Position numbers and translations under genes: made by a program. A stretch of 64,000 nt of DNA, taken from Paragonimus skrjabini miyazakii (taxonomy: Eukaryota > Platyhelminthes > Trematoda > Plagiorchiida > Troglotrematidae). Of this stretch, positions 39,701 through 52,649 are shown piece by piece (within the stretch, counting starts at the first letter, position 1; each line of letters starts with the position of its first letter). The notes under the pieces are model-generated. The model had not been told where the DNA came from. It did no database searches and saw only the letters and a program-made list of their open reading frames with translations. The DNA lies in NCBI GenBank assembly GCA_014338405.1, contig JTDE01001558.1:49129-113128 (forward strand), given 5' to 3'.

Positions 39701-42700
39701 ACTAATTTCTTCTTCATCAGACTGATTTGTGACCTTCGCCCTTACTTAACAAACATCATTACCGCTAAATATTTTTCTTACAGAGATCACGTGTTTCATT
39801 CATTTTATTGACAGTATTTCATTCCAAACGGATGCATACTTCAACAGGTACGTATTGCCTAGTTGTTGAACTACGCATTCCCAAAACAGTTCAATAGTTC
39901 ACTAGTTCCATGAAGACCACGGAAGGTAAATCAATTGAAACAATTTACATAGGATACTAAATGCTTTGAAGGATGGGACGTATCTCGATCTCATCCCAAT
40001 AGTTTGTGAATTTATTGTATGTCACAAACTGAGGCAAATGCCAACTTTTGATGACTATGCATATCAGCTGGTTTGGAACGGATAGCCAAGAAATATGAGT
40101 GTATGAGAGATATCACGGAACTTGCAAATTTTCATCCCGTAGAACGTTTGAAGTTGTAATACTTACCACTTCCCGCTAACTGGCTCCATTCGGTAATGTT
40201 CTATGCATACTTATCACACTTGGAGTATGCCTACACTTAACAAACAATGGAAATTCACATTGTTCAATATATAACAATATATTGCGTATATTTTTATAGG
40301 AACTGTTGAACGTAAATCGAATGATATACGAGTCTACTTTTTTCTGCCCATGTACAATATTCTCCGCGGTATGCTCTTCCCATGCCCACTGTAAAGTCCG
40401 CATTACGTAAATAAGGCATTCCGGTGTACTCATTCCTGGGTGTGCATTGACTGTATGTCATGAAACATGTAGCAGAAGCAAATGATCTGACTCATGTCGT
40501 TTTTGTCATATGGCACTTATAACAAAGGTTTGAGCATCTTCACCGTTCATATTACTTTCACAAATATTGTATAAAGCTGAACCAATAAACTCATCTGTAT
40601 GTTACCACAGTGTATTCCATACTTGGCTCTGCAGCATGTCGTCAAAGGTACTCCTGTAACTTATTAGAAAGATGATAAAAAAAACTTACAAAAATAGTAC
40701 TATCAGTTCGCTTTCAATCGACGTTCTTAACGACAGTCATGCCAACCCTTATATAGAGAAGTTCGACAGCTTTTATCACCTGCTATTTCATTATGGAAGA
40801 TGTTTCACTTACTGCTTATCAAAATAGTTGTTTGCTATTTACGGATGGCAAACTTGTCTCTTAGGCGGCTATACGTTACTTCATAACCAAGCCCTTTCAT
40901 CAACAACTGTTTATTGCCAGGCATGTCTTTATCTGGTTGCGTGGGCGCTTATTTGCTAATGTACCGTTTAGCAGTTCATTTAGACAATTGGTCATTACAC
41001 AACATGAAACTTGCGTAGCATGGATGCACAACCCATCCGATTCCTCATGTTGTGTCAATGGGTGTTATTCCTGGAAATCTTTTATAACATGCATAGTAAG
41101 ATAGTCCGCTAAATCATAATGTGTGTGAACAGCAACAGAAATGGTGATATTCCCTATCTCATAAGTCTAAGGCCTTATGTTATGTAGGGCACCCGACACA
41201 GCATTCAGTTTGCGTCTTTGTGTTCTTCAAAATGATCTGTCGAGCAGCTGCGTTAACACAGTTGTTTCGCATGCATTTTGCTGAATTGTGTGTGCTAACA
41301 GTGGCGCCTGCAGTGAAGTAGCGACATTTGAGAGGTGACACATCAACCGAAGTTACCACGGGGACCGTCTCGACCACAGCCAAACGTTATGGCTGATTAC
41401 AAACAAAGCTATCCGATTGCGGTAGCCACTAATGTTTCTAATTTCCAGCATGACATTTCACGAATTTTCAGTATGGCACGTTACGTTACGCTTGCGAAAC
41501 GGTTCAAGTAAAACTGAAAATTCTTTGTCGTCACTAAAATCACTGGAAAGTTTAGTAGCTCATTTATCTAACTGACCGTGGCTCTACTGCAAACATAAGC
41601 ATTTGACCACTTAGCCAGAGTTGTTTCTTTGTGCTGTCCCAGTTCTTTCCACACTGAACACCGACCTCCCGATTTCGCCCGATTCACGAAACCAGCAGCC
41701 CATTCTTGTATATTCACAGAACGTTACCTTTTCGCAGGCTACTTTTCGGTTATGCTTGTTGTTTGGGCAAGACGCTTGCAGTTTTTGTATGAGGATCAAG
41801 ACAGGTCAATTTGATTAGCAAATGTGTGACTGACTGAGGTAGATGGCTACGTTGTTGAATGTGGTGGATTGACGCACGTAATGACCATGACTGACAACGT
41901 TAAGTGGTTCACTCTAAGACAGGCTTCCAAGGATTTCCATATGGTTGTATGTCTTTTATAAGTGTAAGCATCCGATGAAGCTGACCGAAAGCAAATGCTT
42001 GCAAAGTAGATGATTTGTGAGTTCTGTAAGAAAGAGTTTCGGACGAATAAACAGTTAGTAGAAGGTGTGATAATTTATTGTTTAACCTAAGGTTTTTAAT
42101 AAAATTATGCAAAGTTGTGATGTACGACCAAAAATCAGATAATAGTAACTTTTCTGTGTATAAACATCGGTGACCACCAGCTTCGTCAGTTTGAAGGAAA
42201 ACACTCACTGCAACGCTTTACACTCAAGGTAAAGCGTTTACTTACGCATAGGCCTCCTAGACTATGAAAGATATAAGCCAAGGCAAATTTTCATGGATTT
42301 ATTCTGTGTTACTAGGCCGTTCAGTGGAGTATACAAGGATCTATGTAATCATTGAAGGCTTTTGTTTTCAACTAGGTAAAAATTCGCAGTCGGTATGATT
42401 ACGTAAGTTAGAATATTCGCATCATTTCGTTTCCTTGTTTGGCTAGACTTGCAAACATTTTTTTAACACATTTTTCCACGTGATCAAATGTAACTGGAAG
42501 TTGTTCCAAAACAAAAATGCACTAGGGTTGTTTTACCAGCCTGATTTGATATAACAATAAAATGATAAATTTTCTGCTGTTTTAATGCTTTTGAATGAGT
42601 CAGGATTGTAAACCATGGTAGATTGCATCCCACAGTTGAAAAAATGGTCTTTGCCCGTCCGGTCAGCATAAAGATCTTGAATAGTAAAAGTTTAATATTA

Positions 42701-42790
42701 CCAGAAACCCACAAAAAGGTTAAGGCTTGGCACAAATAATTTTGGCCATCAAAAGTAATAGCCCGCCTGAAAACAACGGAATCGTGTTTT
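36800..42790. other. Intron sequence, no gene seen
   Basis: Intron between the two lectin domains. A weak SINE-like trace (GTAGTGGTCAGC near 36860) is too decayed to count. Nothing else was recognised. Confidence 0.45.
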
Positions 42791-42791
42791 C

Positions 42792-42958
42792 GTAAATGGA
42801 TTTAGATTAACACAACGTTATGAGCAGGTTGTAATACTCCACTTTTCAACAACCTCGGGTGGCCTTCTTCAGAAGTGTTGTAATCGAAATCGCGAGGTGG
42901 TTGAAACGTAGAATATTACAACCTGCTCATTACGTTGTGTTATTCTCAAACCATTTAT
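42792..42958. repeat. Long imperfect palindrome (foldback, 66-bp arms)
   Basis: Positions 42809-42857 match the reverse complement of 42893-42941 at about 44 of 49 positions. Weaker pairing extends outward to 42792 and 42958. The spacer of 35 bases contains a small CTTCTTCAGAAG dyad. There is no coding capacity. It could be a miniature foldback transposon or, if transcribed with the host intron, a long hairpin RNA. Confidence 0.85.
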
Positions 42959-43891
42959 CAATAACATGTTATATACGACGCTCAAAGTGTTTGACTTCAT
43001 TCGTACAAAATTTGGTGCGGATATCTTACAACTGGTTAATATCGGGTAGTGTTTTTGTGATTACTACACAAAACAGGACACCACTTCCTTGTGATACGAG
43101 TGAGGTCATATTGGAAACCCATTTGGTAACATAACAGACGGTCTAAACAGAGCTTATATGAACAACTAATATGTTTCGTAGGTTACATCATCACTCTTTT
43201 AAAAGTGAATTAGTCTTGCGTTAACTGGGGTAAAGCGTTCCAGCGATCGTATAGGTTTTCACAAAACCTCACGGTTCAAGGTGACCGACAGCTTAGTGAA
43301 AAGCGTACAAATGGGTTATAACGAAACATAAACCCAAGTAACAGGTAAATCACGTCGCATGCGTTTGCATTCACGTCATCTTGACTACAACAGTGGTACC
43401 GCACTGCAATGTTTGTGATTGTGCAGCTGGCGGTTTCTAATATGCACCACGTGAACTGACGTACATTACATTTGTTGTATACAGTAAACGCTAACATTGT
43501 TAAGCGACCATCATTTGGTAGGTAATTAGTCAATATGATTGTAACCATCTTTCTGGGTGCTGTTTAAACTGAAAAAAAGATTCAACCTTCTGAATTCCGT
43601 CGTTTAAAGTGCCATAGCATGTGCTTGAACCTATGATGGCTTTTTGTGCTTATTATTGTGTTCTTATTGTGTTTCCCTGCCTGTTTCTACCAGTCATGTT
43701 TTGGGCCGGTACTCTCTGCTCCCTTTATCATATCATTTAAACAACACCAAACATACTCTTCACCGCTTGTTAATGGGGGTACATGGCTCGTTCATTTCTT
43801 ATTCAAACTTCTTTTGTAAGTTTTTACAAACTAGAGTCAAATGTTCATGAAATTCAAAGGTGTCTATGTTATTCTGTTAAATATTTTGCAG
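42959..43891. other. Intron end before lectin 2, no gene seen
   Basis: Only short frames. The last part carries the acceptor ATATTTTGCAG (ending 43891) and a second AG at 43902. Confidence 0.5.
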
Positions 43892-44068
43892 TGTTTTCCC
43901 AGGACGAACTAATATGTGCGGATTCCTACGTTGAGCTGACTTGCAATCCGTTGGGATTTGATACAAGTCTTTTGATTTTGCGGGCAAAACTGCTGTACAA
44001 TCTGACGACAGCCGATATTCCGCATGCACTTCTTACCAAACATCAGTGTGCCAATACAGATGATACGA
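43892..44068 (+). CDS. Exon: first half of lectin domain 2 (EVA1C-like)
   Basis: It reads FSQDELICADSYVELTCNP, then LLILRAKLLYNLTTADIP, then LTKHQC. This is the front of a second SUEL lectin: cysteine 1 (LIC), cysteine 2 (LTC), the I.I..A..Y strand with the Gly-Arg lost, and cysteine 3 (HQC). NLT is a potential N-glycosylation site. The acceptor is 43891 (phase 1) or 43902 (phase 0). Both keep the frame, and the choice depends on the upstream donor. The donor ACGA/GTAAGT at 44068 is near-consensus and leaves one base, matching the two spare bases of the exon at 52410. Confidence 0.85.
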
Positions 44069-47000
44069 GTAAGTGTTTTGTAATAATTTGTTTGAAATTA
44101 TTTTTGCAATCCACAGTGGTTGAGTTTAAGCCAGTTGTTATGACTCTCATGGTTTTACATGTAAAACAGTAGAGAGAAATAATAAAACCCTCAAGCACGC
44201 GATGGGCTGCTGCGTCTACAAATATTCGCGTCGTAAGTTCACATTTTATGACCAAACTATAACTTGTGGTAACGTTTGTTATTTCATCTCTGTTTTGTCA
44301 ACATCGACTGTTCAGTAGGGAAAACCGACAGTGTATTTGGCTTGCGCTGTGAAAGGACTGATAGAAGCGCACGCATCAAACATCACATGTTGATGCGTCC
44401 ACAAACGACCTTGAAGTATACACCCAACTGCGCCATCTCAATTACTAACCACTTTGATCCTGTTCAGTAGTACTAACTGGAGATTAAAATAATCAAAAAC
44501 AACACGGCTGTATGTATCCAGCAGAAGCACAGCCACCAGTTAAAAATGGCGAGTATGCCACGAAGCGCCGATGGTCGTCCAAAAATATAATAAACGGTTG
44601 AATGCAAGGTAATAGCTGATGAGTAAAATTGACATTGGAAAAATTGTCGAAATCGAAACAAAAATTTTAGACAGCTTGATGAATTTGATCGTATGAAAGT
44701 GCAACACTTCACCATGAAATTAAAGTTTTGAAACCTGTGAAGCAAGCCAACTTACTTGTATAGTAAACACTAGAGTTTTTAACGGAAACAATTTTGAGAT
44801 AATAACAATGGAAATAATACTGGACTGAAATAGATAATCGTGTTGACACGTACGAACGAGGTGTAAAATGGCTAAAGTGTTTTCCGTTTTTGTTGATCCT
44901 TTCATCAACAATGCTGAATGAAATACCTTCACTAGCAGACACGTTTGGTTTAATCATTCTTACTAAACCACGCAGCTGTACAACAGCAACAGAATGAGTA
45001 ACTAAGCATGGATGTGGACTTGCTGTTTGCGAACGAATAGCGGGATAAGACACAAAACTGCCATGGGAAAGTGCTGAGTTCTATTCATAATGCGATTAAC
45101 AACATGTTTTTGATCTCCTGTGAGAGAAAATCTACTAACTACGCTTTTATGTCTAGGATATAAACCCGTTGATTGTGTCGTGCGTTTCGGAGTCTTATAA
45201 AGAAAACCTAGTTATCAACCCTTTTTCTGGAGTTTTCTTGTAGTTATTCCATATTCAACTATGTACGTCATCTAAACACCAGATTTTGGTTCTAAATGGG
45301 TGATGTTGTCGACGCGTCAGAAATTTCTTCAAGTTACGACGTATAGAATGGTATATTAGGTTCGATTCGATAGTTCTTATGGAGCAGGTGCTATTGGGCT
45401 GAACCGTCAGAAAAAAATCGAAGTTTTCTCAGTCTGTACGATAAATATGTCGTCTTTCTATTGACAGTATAAGGACATGCATTCTATCTTGTTTTCCAGT
45501 TCATCATTTTCAAGCTCATTCGTGATGATATACACTGACAACGGACTTAACAGTGACCTCACGGGAACTTTGTTGACACGTCAGTATAAACCACCAATGA
45601 ATTCAATTTACATGAGGCTTGAAAATCGAAAAAAGCTCTTGCAGCCGAACCTCATGCATGAAAACGTTTAAGTTGAATTATCTAATGTGATTGTAGGGGT
45701 AACTGATATTATCAGACAGAAGGATATTGGTGAAAACCGATGAGACCTTTGGTCGGTACACGTACATATCTGTGGTGTGTATAATCTTCACCGTTTCTAG
45801 GAAATTGCAATTATCATGAGAGCCGATGAATTGCACATCTCGAACTATTGGTCACTGAATTTCAATCAACCATTGATTTTTGTATGAACCGATGGATTTC
45901 TAATGTACTATATCAGCTCTGAAGTTATATTTTATTTATCCAATTGAGACAGTCCATATTGCTCAGACTTTTGAATTGATTAGCTGCTTCTTGCTTGTCA
46001 AACCTTCTACAAAACCTGTAGTTTGTTGTTTTGTCAACTGAAATTCACATTTCCCTTCTTCAGTTTGACTGAATTTGGTTTGATTATCAGTATAACCTAT
46101 CTTAGCCTATTACGCGATCCTAGAAACGTCATTTAGTTTTGTTTTTATTGTTTCGTCCACCGTGCGATAGGTTTTGAGCGAACTAGCGTCAACTGCTGCG
46201 TTGATACAGTTGTGCGCTTATCTATATGGATTGTTTATAAGCTTAACTTCGGTTTAAATTCCTTAAGACCATCCCCGAAACAGACTACTTCACATTGCAC
46301 GCGCTCGCCAATACCTGTCAGAGTGTAGTTCGTGATCACCTGTTTGTTCAGTGAAAGATATTGTTTGGTTCTTGCTCCCTTTATCCAGTGCTCATATTAA
46401 GTTCAACAATTCTTGATCCAGTTACGTCTGGTTTGGTTTGAGTCAAACTTGACTCGAAAAGAATCATAAGCGGATACTTCCAGTGCGTCTTAGGGTAATT
46501 GGTGCAATAGACAAAGTCCTCCGATATTTCGATAAACCTGTGCCACGATGAGCCAGTGTTACCAATAAATCTGCCTCTTCATCACTTGTTATTTCTTACT
46601 TTTTCGAACTAAGTTGAGTTTCCCAACCAGGTATCCAACGAGAAGATGAGGGAATAAACGGGTGTCGTTAAATGTTGGCCTATCTTGTTCCTTGTATAAT
46701 TAGTAGTTGTTTATTATGGTTCGTGAATATGTAGACGTGAAAGAGATATACACAAAGTCCTTTCACTCAGGCGAGTATGTGGACGCTTTCTCAGCGGTTC
46801 TTATTCTCTTAGAGGGGGTACAGTAACAAACATTTTACCACCTAAGTTTGTAGCAAAATGACCACGAAGTGGAAGACATTATGAAGGTAGAAATTTTAGC
46901 ATGTGGTAATGGTTGTCAAACACAACTCGGCAGTTTGACTATACTAAGTTGATGGCAAAACAAGGCTGTCAAATGACTTACGAGTTTACGATATATGTCA

Positions 47001-48535
47001 CTCAAGAGAAAACGGAAAAATAACTCTTTATGTTCATCAGTGCTGTTCGATTGTGAGTACGTTAAAATCTGCCCTTGTAGCAGGTCATAGGGGTTTCATG
47101 TTCAAAAAATTCTGTACTCACTTCATAATTGTAAATTTAATTCATTCACTGTAACTCAAAATGCAAAGGACATCAGTCCCCTGAAATATTACAAAACATT
47201 TCCGTTAGACGAGGTGCTTGTACAAAGTGCGAGTTCATCAAAAACTGTACAATCAGAGATGTGATGATATAGTCGAAGCTTAGCTGTGTAAAGACCTGAT
47301 CAGTGCATGCGTATGTACGTCAGCTGTCAAACATCTCACACATCTTTGTTCTCAGTCTAAGTGTAACACCAATTCGAGTCGACTGTAACTGAAAGATCGA
47401 GTAAAAGTCTAATGACCAACCAAAGCTATAACAAATAGCCTATACTAAGCAAGGAAGGACCAGCGTTGTATAGCAATGAATGGTGCGAAACCTTTCTTCA
47501 ACTCGGGGACAGCATTTTATTACGATGGGTTCACACTGCCTATAGCAAATGCATCGATCATTGTTTACTTGAGATATTCCATTTTTACATCTCGACGTTC
47601 TAGGCAGACCTGGGTTTGCAGTAGCAATTTTAAAAAGGCAAAGGGACCACGTAACTGGTCCTGGTTTGCTTACGCTGCGGCCAGGACATATAAACGTCTA
47701 TAACATATGTATGAATGTCCGTCCACATACGTGTAAACATGAACAAAACTCGAATACGTACAAACACATATCCATCAACATACACACCAGTGGACAGACG
47801 CAGACGTACTAACGAGTACTGTGTACATGTAAACAAGTCGGTCGTATAATTATTTAGAACGCCATAACCTACAGACCAGTGGGTTCGACAAACAAATACA
47901 TCCACGGTTGACCGCATTTAGGCTAGCCAAAGAAAGGGCTGATTCATATTTCTACCAAACAAGGCAGGTTCGTGGGGGAAGTACACGTCTAAACATGATG
48001 CCTTGATAGGTATAGAAAAGAATATTTTCAGATTTGGTAGAATAATGCAAATAAGAATGATGAGCTAAATTACGGGAAATCAGAGAACATCACGCGTTTC
48101 TGCATGCCGACGGAGGGAAACAATTAGGTAACTAAGCAGCAAGGTATCATTCTGAATAACTAAATTGTGAATCACTAAAACGTCATAGAAATGATAGACT
48201 GAAGTCACATGTTCGAACTCGATACGCCCTGATGACTGAGTCGTTGACAAATCTCCTACGGTTTAATATATGCTGTGTGGTAAACGCAAAGTATCATTGA
48301 ATCCCTGGTTAGTTGTAGGGGAGTATGATTTATATGGACTAAACATCGCACATAACTGTTTGCAGCTGTTGCATTTTCATGGAGGTTTCGGTCGCCAGTA
48401 ACCCAAATGTTGCTTAACAAGTTGGTGATTAGTGTTATTTCAATTTAAGAAAAATCTAAATGTTGAGGTTATTGATTGGAGTCAATGGGACTACTCTATT
48501 ATGTGCTTTACGCTCCATTATCAACAAAGTCGGAT
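44069..48535. other. Intron sequence, no gene seen
   Basis: First half of the 8.3-kb intron that splits lectin domain 2. A 9-bp stem (44371-44379 with 44390-44398) is the only small structure noted. Open frames on both strands lack any family signal. Confidence 0.5.
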
Positions 48536-48812
48536 TATCTGATCATCACTCACAAAAAATGCGGATGGACGTTTGCAAATGAGAGTTCATTTTTACTCAG
48601 TTTGAGATCCGTGCTGCAGTGACCAACATGGTTGCCCCACGGAAGCTTCTTCGAGGTTCGTTTTTCAGCCATGGGGAAGAAATTCAAAACTGACTAGCTC
48701 CAACGAAAGCAAAACTCAAATCTATTGTTTCCTATCTAAAGGGACTTACTGTAAAACCGGTGGGAACGCGACAGTTGCGATCAACTCTCAGTAATGTTCA
48801 ATTTATGTATGT
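48536..48812 (+). mobile_element. tRNA-promoter SINE, copy 2
   Basis: Aligns with the copy at 31875. It shares the leader CTGATCATCACTCACAA, a damaged box A (GTGCTGCAGTGACC), box B GAGGTTCGTTTTT at about 48653, and the tail AGGGACTTACTG and GGGAACGCGACAGTTGCGAT. It ends near TGTTCAATTTATG, the same terminus as copy 1. Confidence 0.75.
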
Positions 48813-49084
48813 ATCCGATTCTAACATGTTGACTAACAAATTCAACGGATTTTTATACTGTTATCCCTGCGTATGTACATACTCGTGAATTATTTGCCCA
48901 ACTGACTGGCAGAACACGAAACTGCACATCGTTCAACAGTTGATAACGGCTGTTTGCACATTTACGAGGTACACTCACTGCCTGATCAGGACAGCAGTCT
49001 TATTTGCATCACATCGAACGAATATTATTACTACATTTACAAAGCTGTAGTTACCAGTTAGTGCTGAAGGATATCAGATTTTTT

Positions 49085-49352
49085 TGTAGACTGAAGACCA
49101 CTCAGGACTGGTCTAAGTTGTCATAACCTTGCAGGCATTTCTCCCAACCCCTTTCAAAATGAAGCACCAGATTCGACTTGTACACTTATTTTCAAGTCCG
49201 TCAGTAATGCATATCCGGCCATACTTTTCTGATGCAGCCGTGTTGACCACTACACCACTGGCTTCACATTAGAGAAGGCTGAACTATCATGTGCAAACAC
49301 AACGGCATTCGTTTGTCAGTGGTGCTCAGATTGTCCGATTCTTCTCAGAGTA
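49085..49352 (-). mobile_element. tRNA-promoter SINE, copy 3
   Basis: Minus strand. The leader ATCGGACAATCTGAGCACC is followed by box A CCAGTGGTGTAGTGGTC (49246-49262), then ATATGCATTACTGACGG and TCTGGTGCTTCATTTTGAAA, all with counterparts in copy 1. The opposite orientation to copy 2, only about 270 bases away, indicates a separate insertion. Confidence 0.7.
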
Positions 49353-52300
49353 GCCAAAGTAACTGTCCCGTTAATTCAAATCGATAACTCCAAGACTGAA
49401 ATTTTTTCCTATATTAAAAGCACAGGGATTCTTAACATGTTTAACAATATTTTGGCTACTGATGGATAGAAGGAGATTTTGTTTTTTAATACACATTGGA
49501 CATCACTCACAACCGATCCCAACTGTCATATTCCAGCTGACATTTCATTCAGCTCCTTTCCACTGGACAGTGATTAAGACGTTTTTGTTATGCATATTTG
49601 TGAATGATAACATTAGTTTCAATCAATTAACCACGTGTAGACCAGTGGACGTAGAATGATCGTAGTCACTTTCAAGTAAACTTCAATATACCTATCACTA
49701 ATGCAAACAAAGAATGTATACAATGGCCCAAACAGCATTTGATTGTTTCATTGTGTAGAAAAGGTAAAATGTGAGCAATATTTTGTTATAAAACATGCAA
49801 AACAGTTCATATCGATGTATGATATTACTCGCTTAAACAAACGATTAAGATAAGTATTGTAAAATCTATCTGAGTCAGCAGGGTATAGCCTGCGGAATGA
49901 TAACGATTCTGTACTAAATGGTAAATAAAAACCTAAGTCAGGCGCATTTACCTCATACACACAGTTGCATATTTTGAGCTGCGAGTCCGGTGGAAGGATA
50001 GGCACCACTCCTTTCTTTCTCATTTTTTCAACACTACTATAAATAGTTATATATGAAAATGAGTCGAAGATCATGAGGGAGGCTTGTATCACCATCGCTG
50101 TAGATTCCTTTCGGGCCAAGAAATTATGTAGCCCGTTACCATTGGTAGCTGGTAGTGAAGAAAATATTCTATCTTCAAAAAGAGCTAAAAGAATTTTTAG
50201 AACTGAATAGGAGTAATTGGCTGGTTAAAAGCCACGAAGCGTTCGCAAAATTAGCCAGTTCATGAATGTCTCAGAAGTGCAGATCTACCTAAATACAAAT
50301 ATCACTATTAGTCATCCAAGTTTTTCAGAGTAGCTGTTAATTTGCTCGGGTAACTGTAACAACAAAAAAGTGGGTCTTAACGACTAATACCGTGCTTGAA
50401 TTACGCCAATCGGTCCCATGTTATCAAGTTTATTACCATGCCTGAACGTAGCATATATCACATGAATGTTACTATTGCACAGTGACATTAATTTTTCCGC
50501 GAAAACTTCGTTTAACACCATATCGTTTAATCTGTTGACATTTCGACTGCCCAATCAAGCCTGAGTTTCCCATATGTTGCCGCGAGCATTTCTGCCAAAT
50601 ATATGCATACAAAGTGCCTCTCATTATCACAGCCGGCAATAATTTTGACCACGTGACTCTGTTTGACGTTCAAGGACTTGAAGCACTACTGATTGCTACA
50701 GTGCCAACAGATTCCACTGCAAACCATTCCTGATTCAGATCTTAGTAGCAGATTTTGGCAAAACAGTGTGGAAGATAATATGTATCAGTTGCTATAGTCA
50801 CGTAAGTTAGAATAATTTATAGATTGCATATCATCCACCCTGGAAATCGACATTTTACCGAGTATTCTTTTCTCTTCTCTTGTAAGTTGAGCTTCATGCA
50901 GTCTAAGTTTTAGTATAGTTCAGCTTAATCTGGTCATGTTTGAGCCGCCGATAACCTAGGACCTCTTGACTTGTTTGTCTTAAGATTTTCAAGGGAATAA
51001 CCGGATGCCTTTCTGTAATTTCTCATCAACAATTGTGTCGTGATCTTCAAAAATTATTTTGCAGCATTCACGCCGCATCTGGTCGTCGATTACCACACGT
51101 ATGACCTCTTGAGATGCATCGGCCCTGGACTTATCCTTCTCACAAACCTTAGACTTTGTGTGAAATTCCACATACCATCCAGCAATAGATCTCAGTTTTG
51201 CTAACGATCATCTTTTGTCTGGCAGCTAGCATTCTGGTGAGTTATTGCGAAATGTGCAAACGATGTAGGTCTCTCTAGTGCACAATCACGGTCCTACAAC
51301 TGTTTCAAGTATACCCATCACGCTACGTGACGATAATGTCAAATCACACATGCCCACAAATCTGCCGCTCAGATCCGTGTTCGTCGGTCTGTCCTTCGTC
51401 TTACTTGACCGACCAACAAGAAGATTGAATGACTGAATAAATAAATATGTAAGTAAGTTACTGATTGATTGGCTGATCAAATAAATTAATGAACATATGT
51501 CGTAAGTCCATCCCTGTTGAGATTACGATAAAAATGTGTGTCATACTGTGAAACAGGATTAGTAAAAACACGTGAGGCAAAAGGATTCAGGCGCCGCGCT
51601 GTGATGTTTTGGTTGTTAAGAGTTTGGTATTAACAAAAACCAGGTGAATGCTGACAGTTTGACAGAACTCGCATTTCTCAGCAAGCGATCAGCAGCCTTT
51701 GTGAATGGTGTCACTTTTGATGAAATCCGAGTCTGATAGAACGGAATATTGTTGACCATTTTATGTGGTGCACAACCAAAGATTTTCTATTATTTGTCGT
51801 TAAGTATTAAGTAGGCTATGAAAAGCTCATAAGTTATTTCGTTGGCACGCGATGATACATGAAACTTAGTTTAAATCATAGCTAAAGTCGCGCCGTGTGC
51901 GTCGAAAAATAAAGAGAAATTCTATTAATCCTGGTCATTCAACTGGGGGGAAAGTCTTAGTAATGAGTCAGCCTTGTCCACTCTACATAAGAGAACAGAA
52001 CGGGTATATACTCACCTTATTCTAATACGTTGTATACGTAAGCATACAAAATACACGTGATCCAGATATGATGAAAAAACAAGTCTGATCTCAGTCCACA
52101 TAAGTCACGATAAATCTATCTGTTGCATCAAAAAAATCTGCAGAAAATATTGCCCGGTTGATTTTCCTAAACAAAATAAACTCTAACACAGCTGGCGGGA
52201 TACGTACGACAGACTTGAGTCATAAAAGCATGGAAAGTTGGAGAACTTCAGAAATGAAACATGATTTATGTGACTACGCTTCAACAGTCACGAAGGGAGA

Positions 52301-52409
52301 CAACACAAATTGACTCTGTCCGTCAAGACGCGATTTCACAGATTATCACACGGAGTGTCTACTACACTCACATTGTTTGTTGATTAGTTACGTTGTTTGT
52401 CTTGTACAG
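49353..52409. other. Intron sequence, no gene seen
   Basis: Second half of the 8.3-kb intron. A 123-codon minus-strand open frame (49748-50119) is the longest here but has no recognisable domain. The intron ends with the pyrimidine-rich acceptor TTTGTCTTGTACAG at 52409. Confidence 0.5.
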
Positions 52410-52649
52410 ATCGCTGTATTAATTGGGATGCGACAAGATTTTATGCCAACCGCTGCAACCGACGCTCAGTGTGCACCATAAATCCGAACATGGCACTGCA
52501 AATGTTTAATCAGATGAAACCACAATCTGAGTTGAAAAAACTTAGCGGCCAACTCAATGACGACAGCTTCAAAGTGACTGGAACATTGTCTGAAGTGGAA
52601 AATTTGTTCCAGTGCTCGAAACCAAATCTGCTACTGGAATACACTTGTG
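52410..52649 (+). CDS. Exon: second half of lectin domain 2 (EVA1C-like)
   Basis: Joined to the exon ending at 44068 it reads T-N-RCINWDATRFYANRCNRRSVC, giving cysteine 4 and then the CNRRSVC pair (cysteines 5 and 6). An insertion of about 40 polar residues follows, then FQCSKPNLLLEYTC with cysteines 7 and 8. All eight domain cysteines are therefore present in lectin 2. The insertion between cysteines 6 and 7 is longer than in vertebrate EVA1C as recalled. The donor TGTG/GTGAGT at 52649 is strong and phase 1, and falls immediately after cysteine 8, a clean domain boundary. Confidence 0.88.

Noticed and set aside
44371..44398. 9-bp stem-loop after the lectin 2 front exon
   Set aside because: Too short to separate from chance in 64 kb.
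49748..50119. 123-codon minus-strand open frame
   Set aside because: No domain, no start context, no paired splice sites, and AT-rich frames of this length occur by chance in a window this size.
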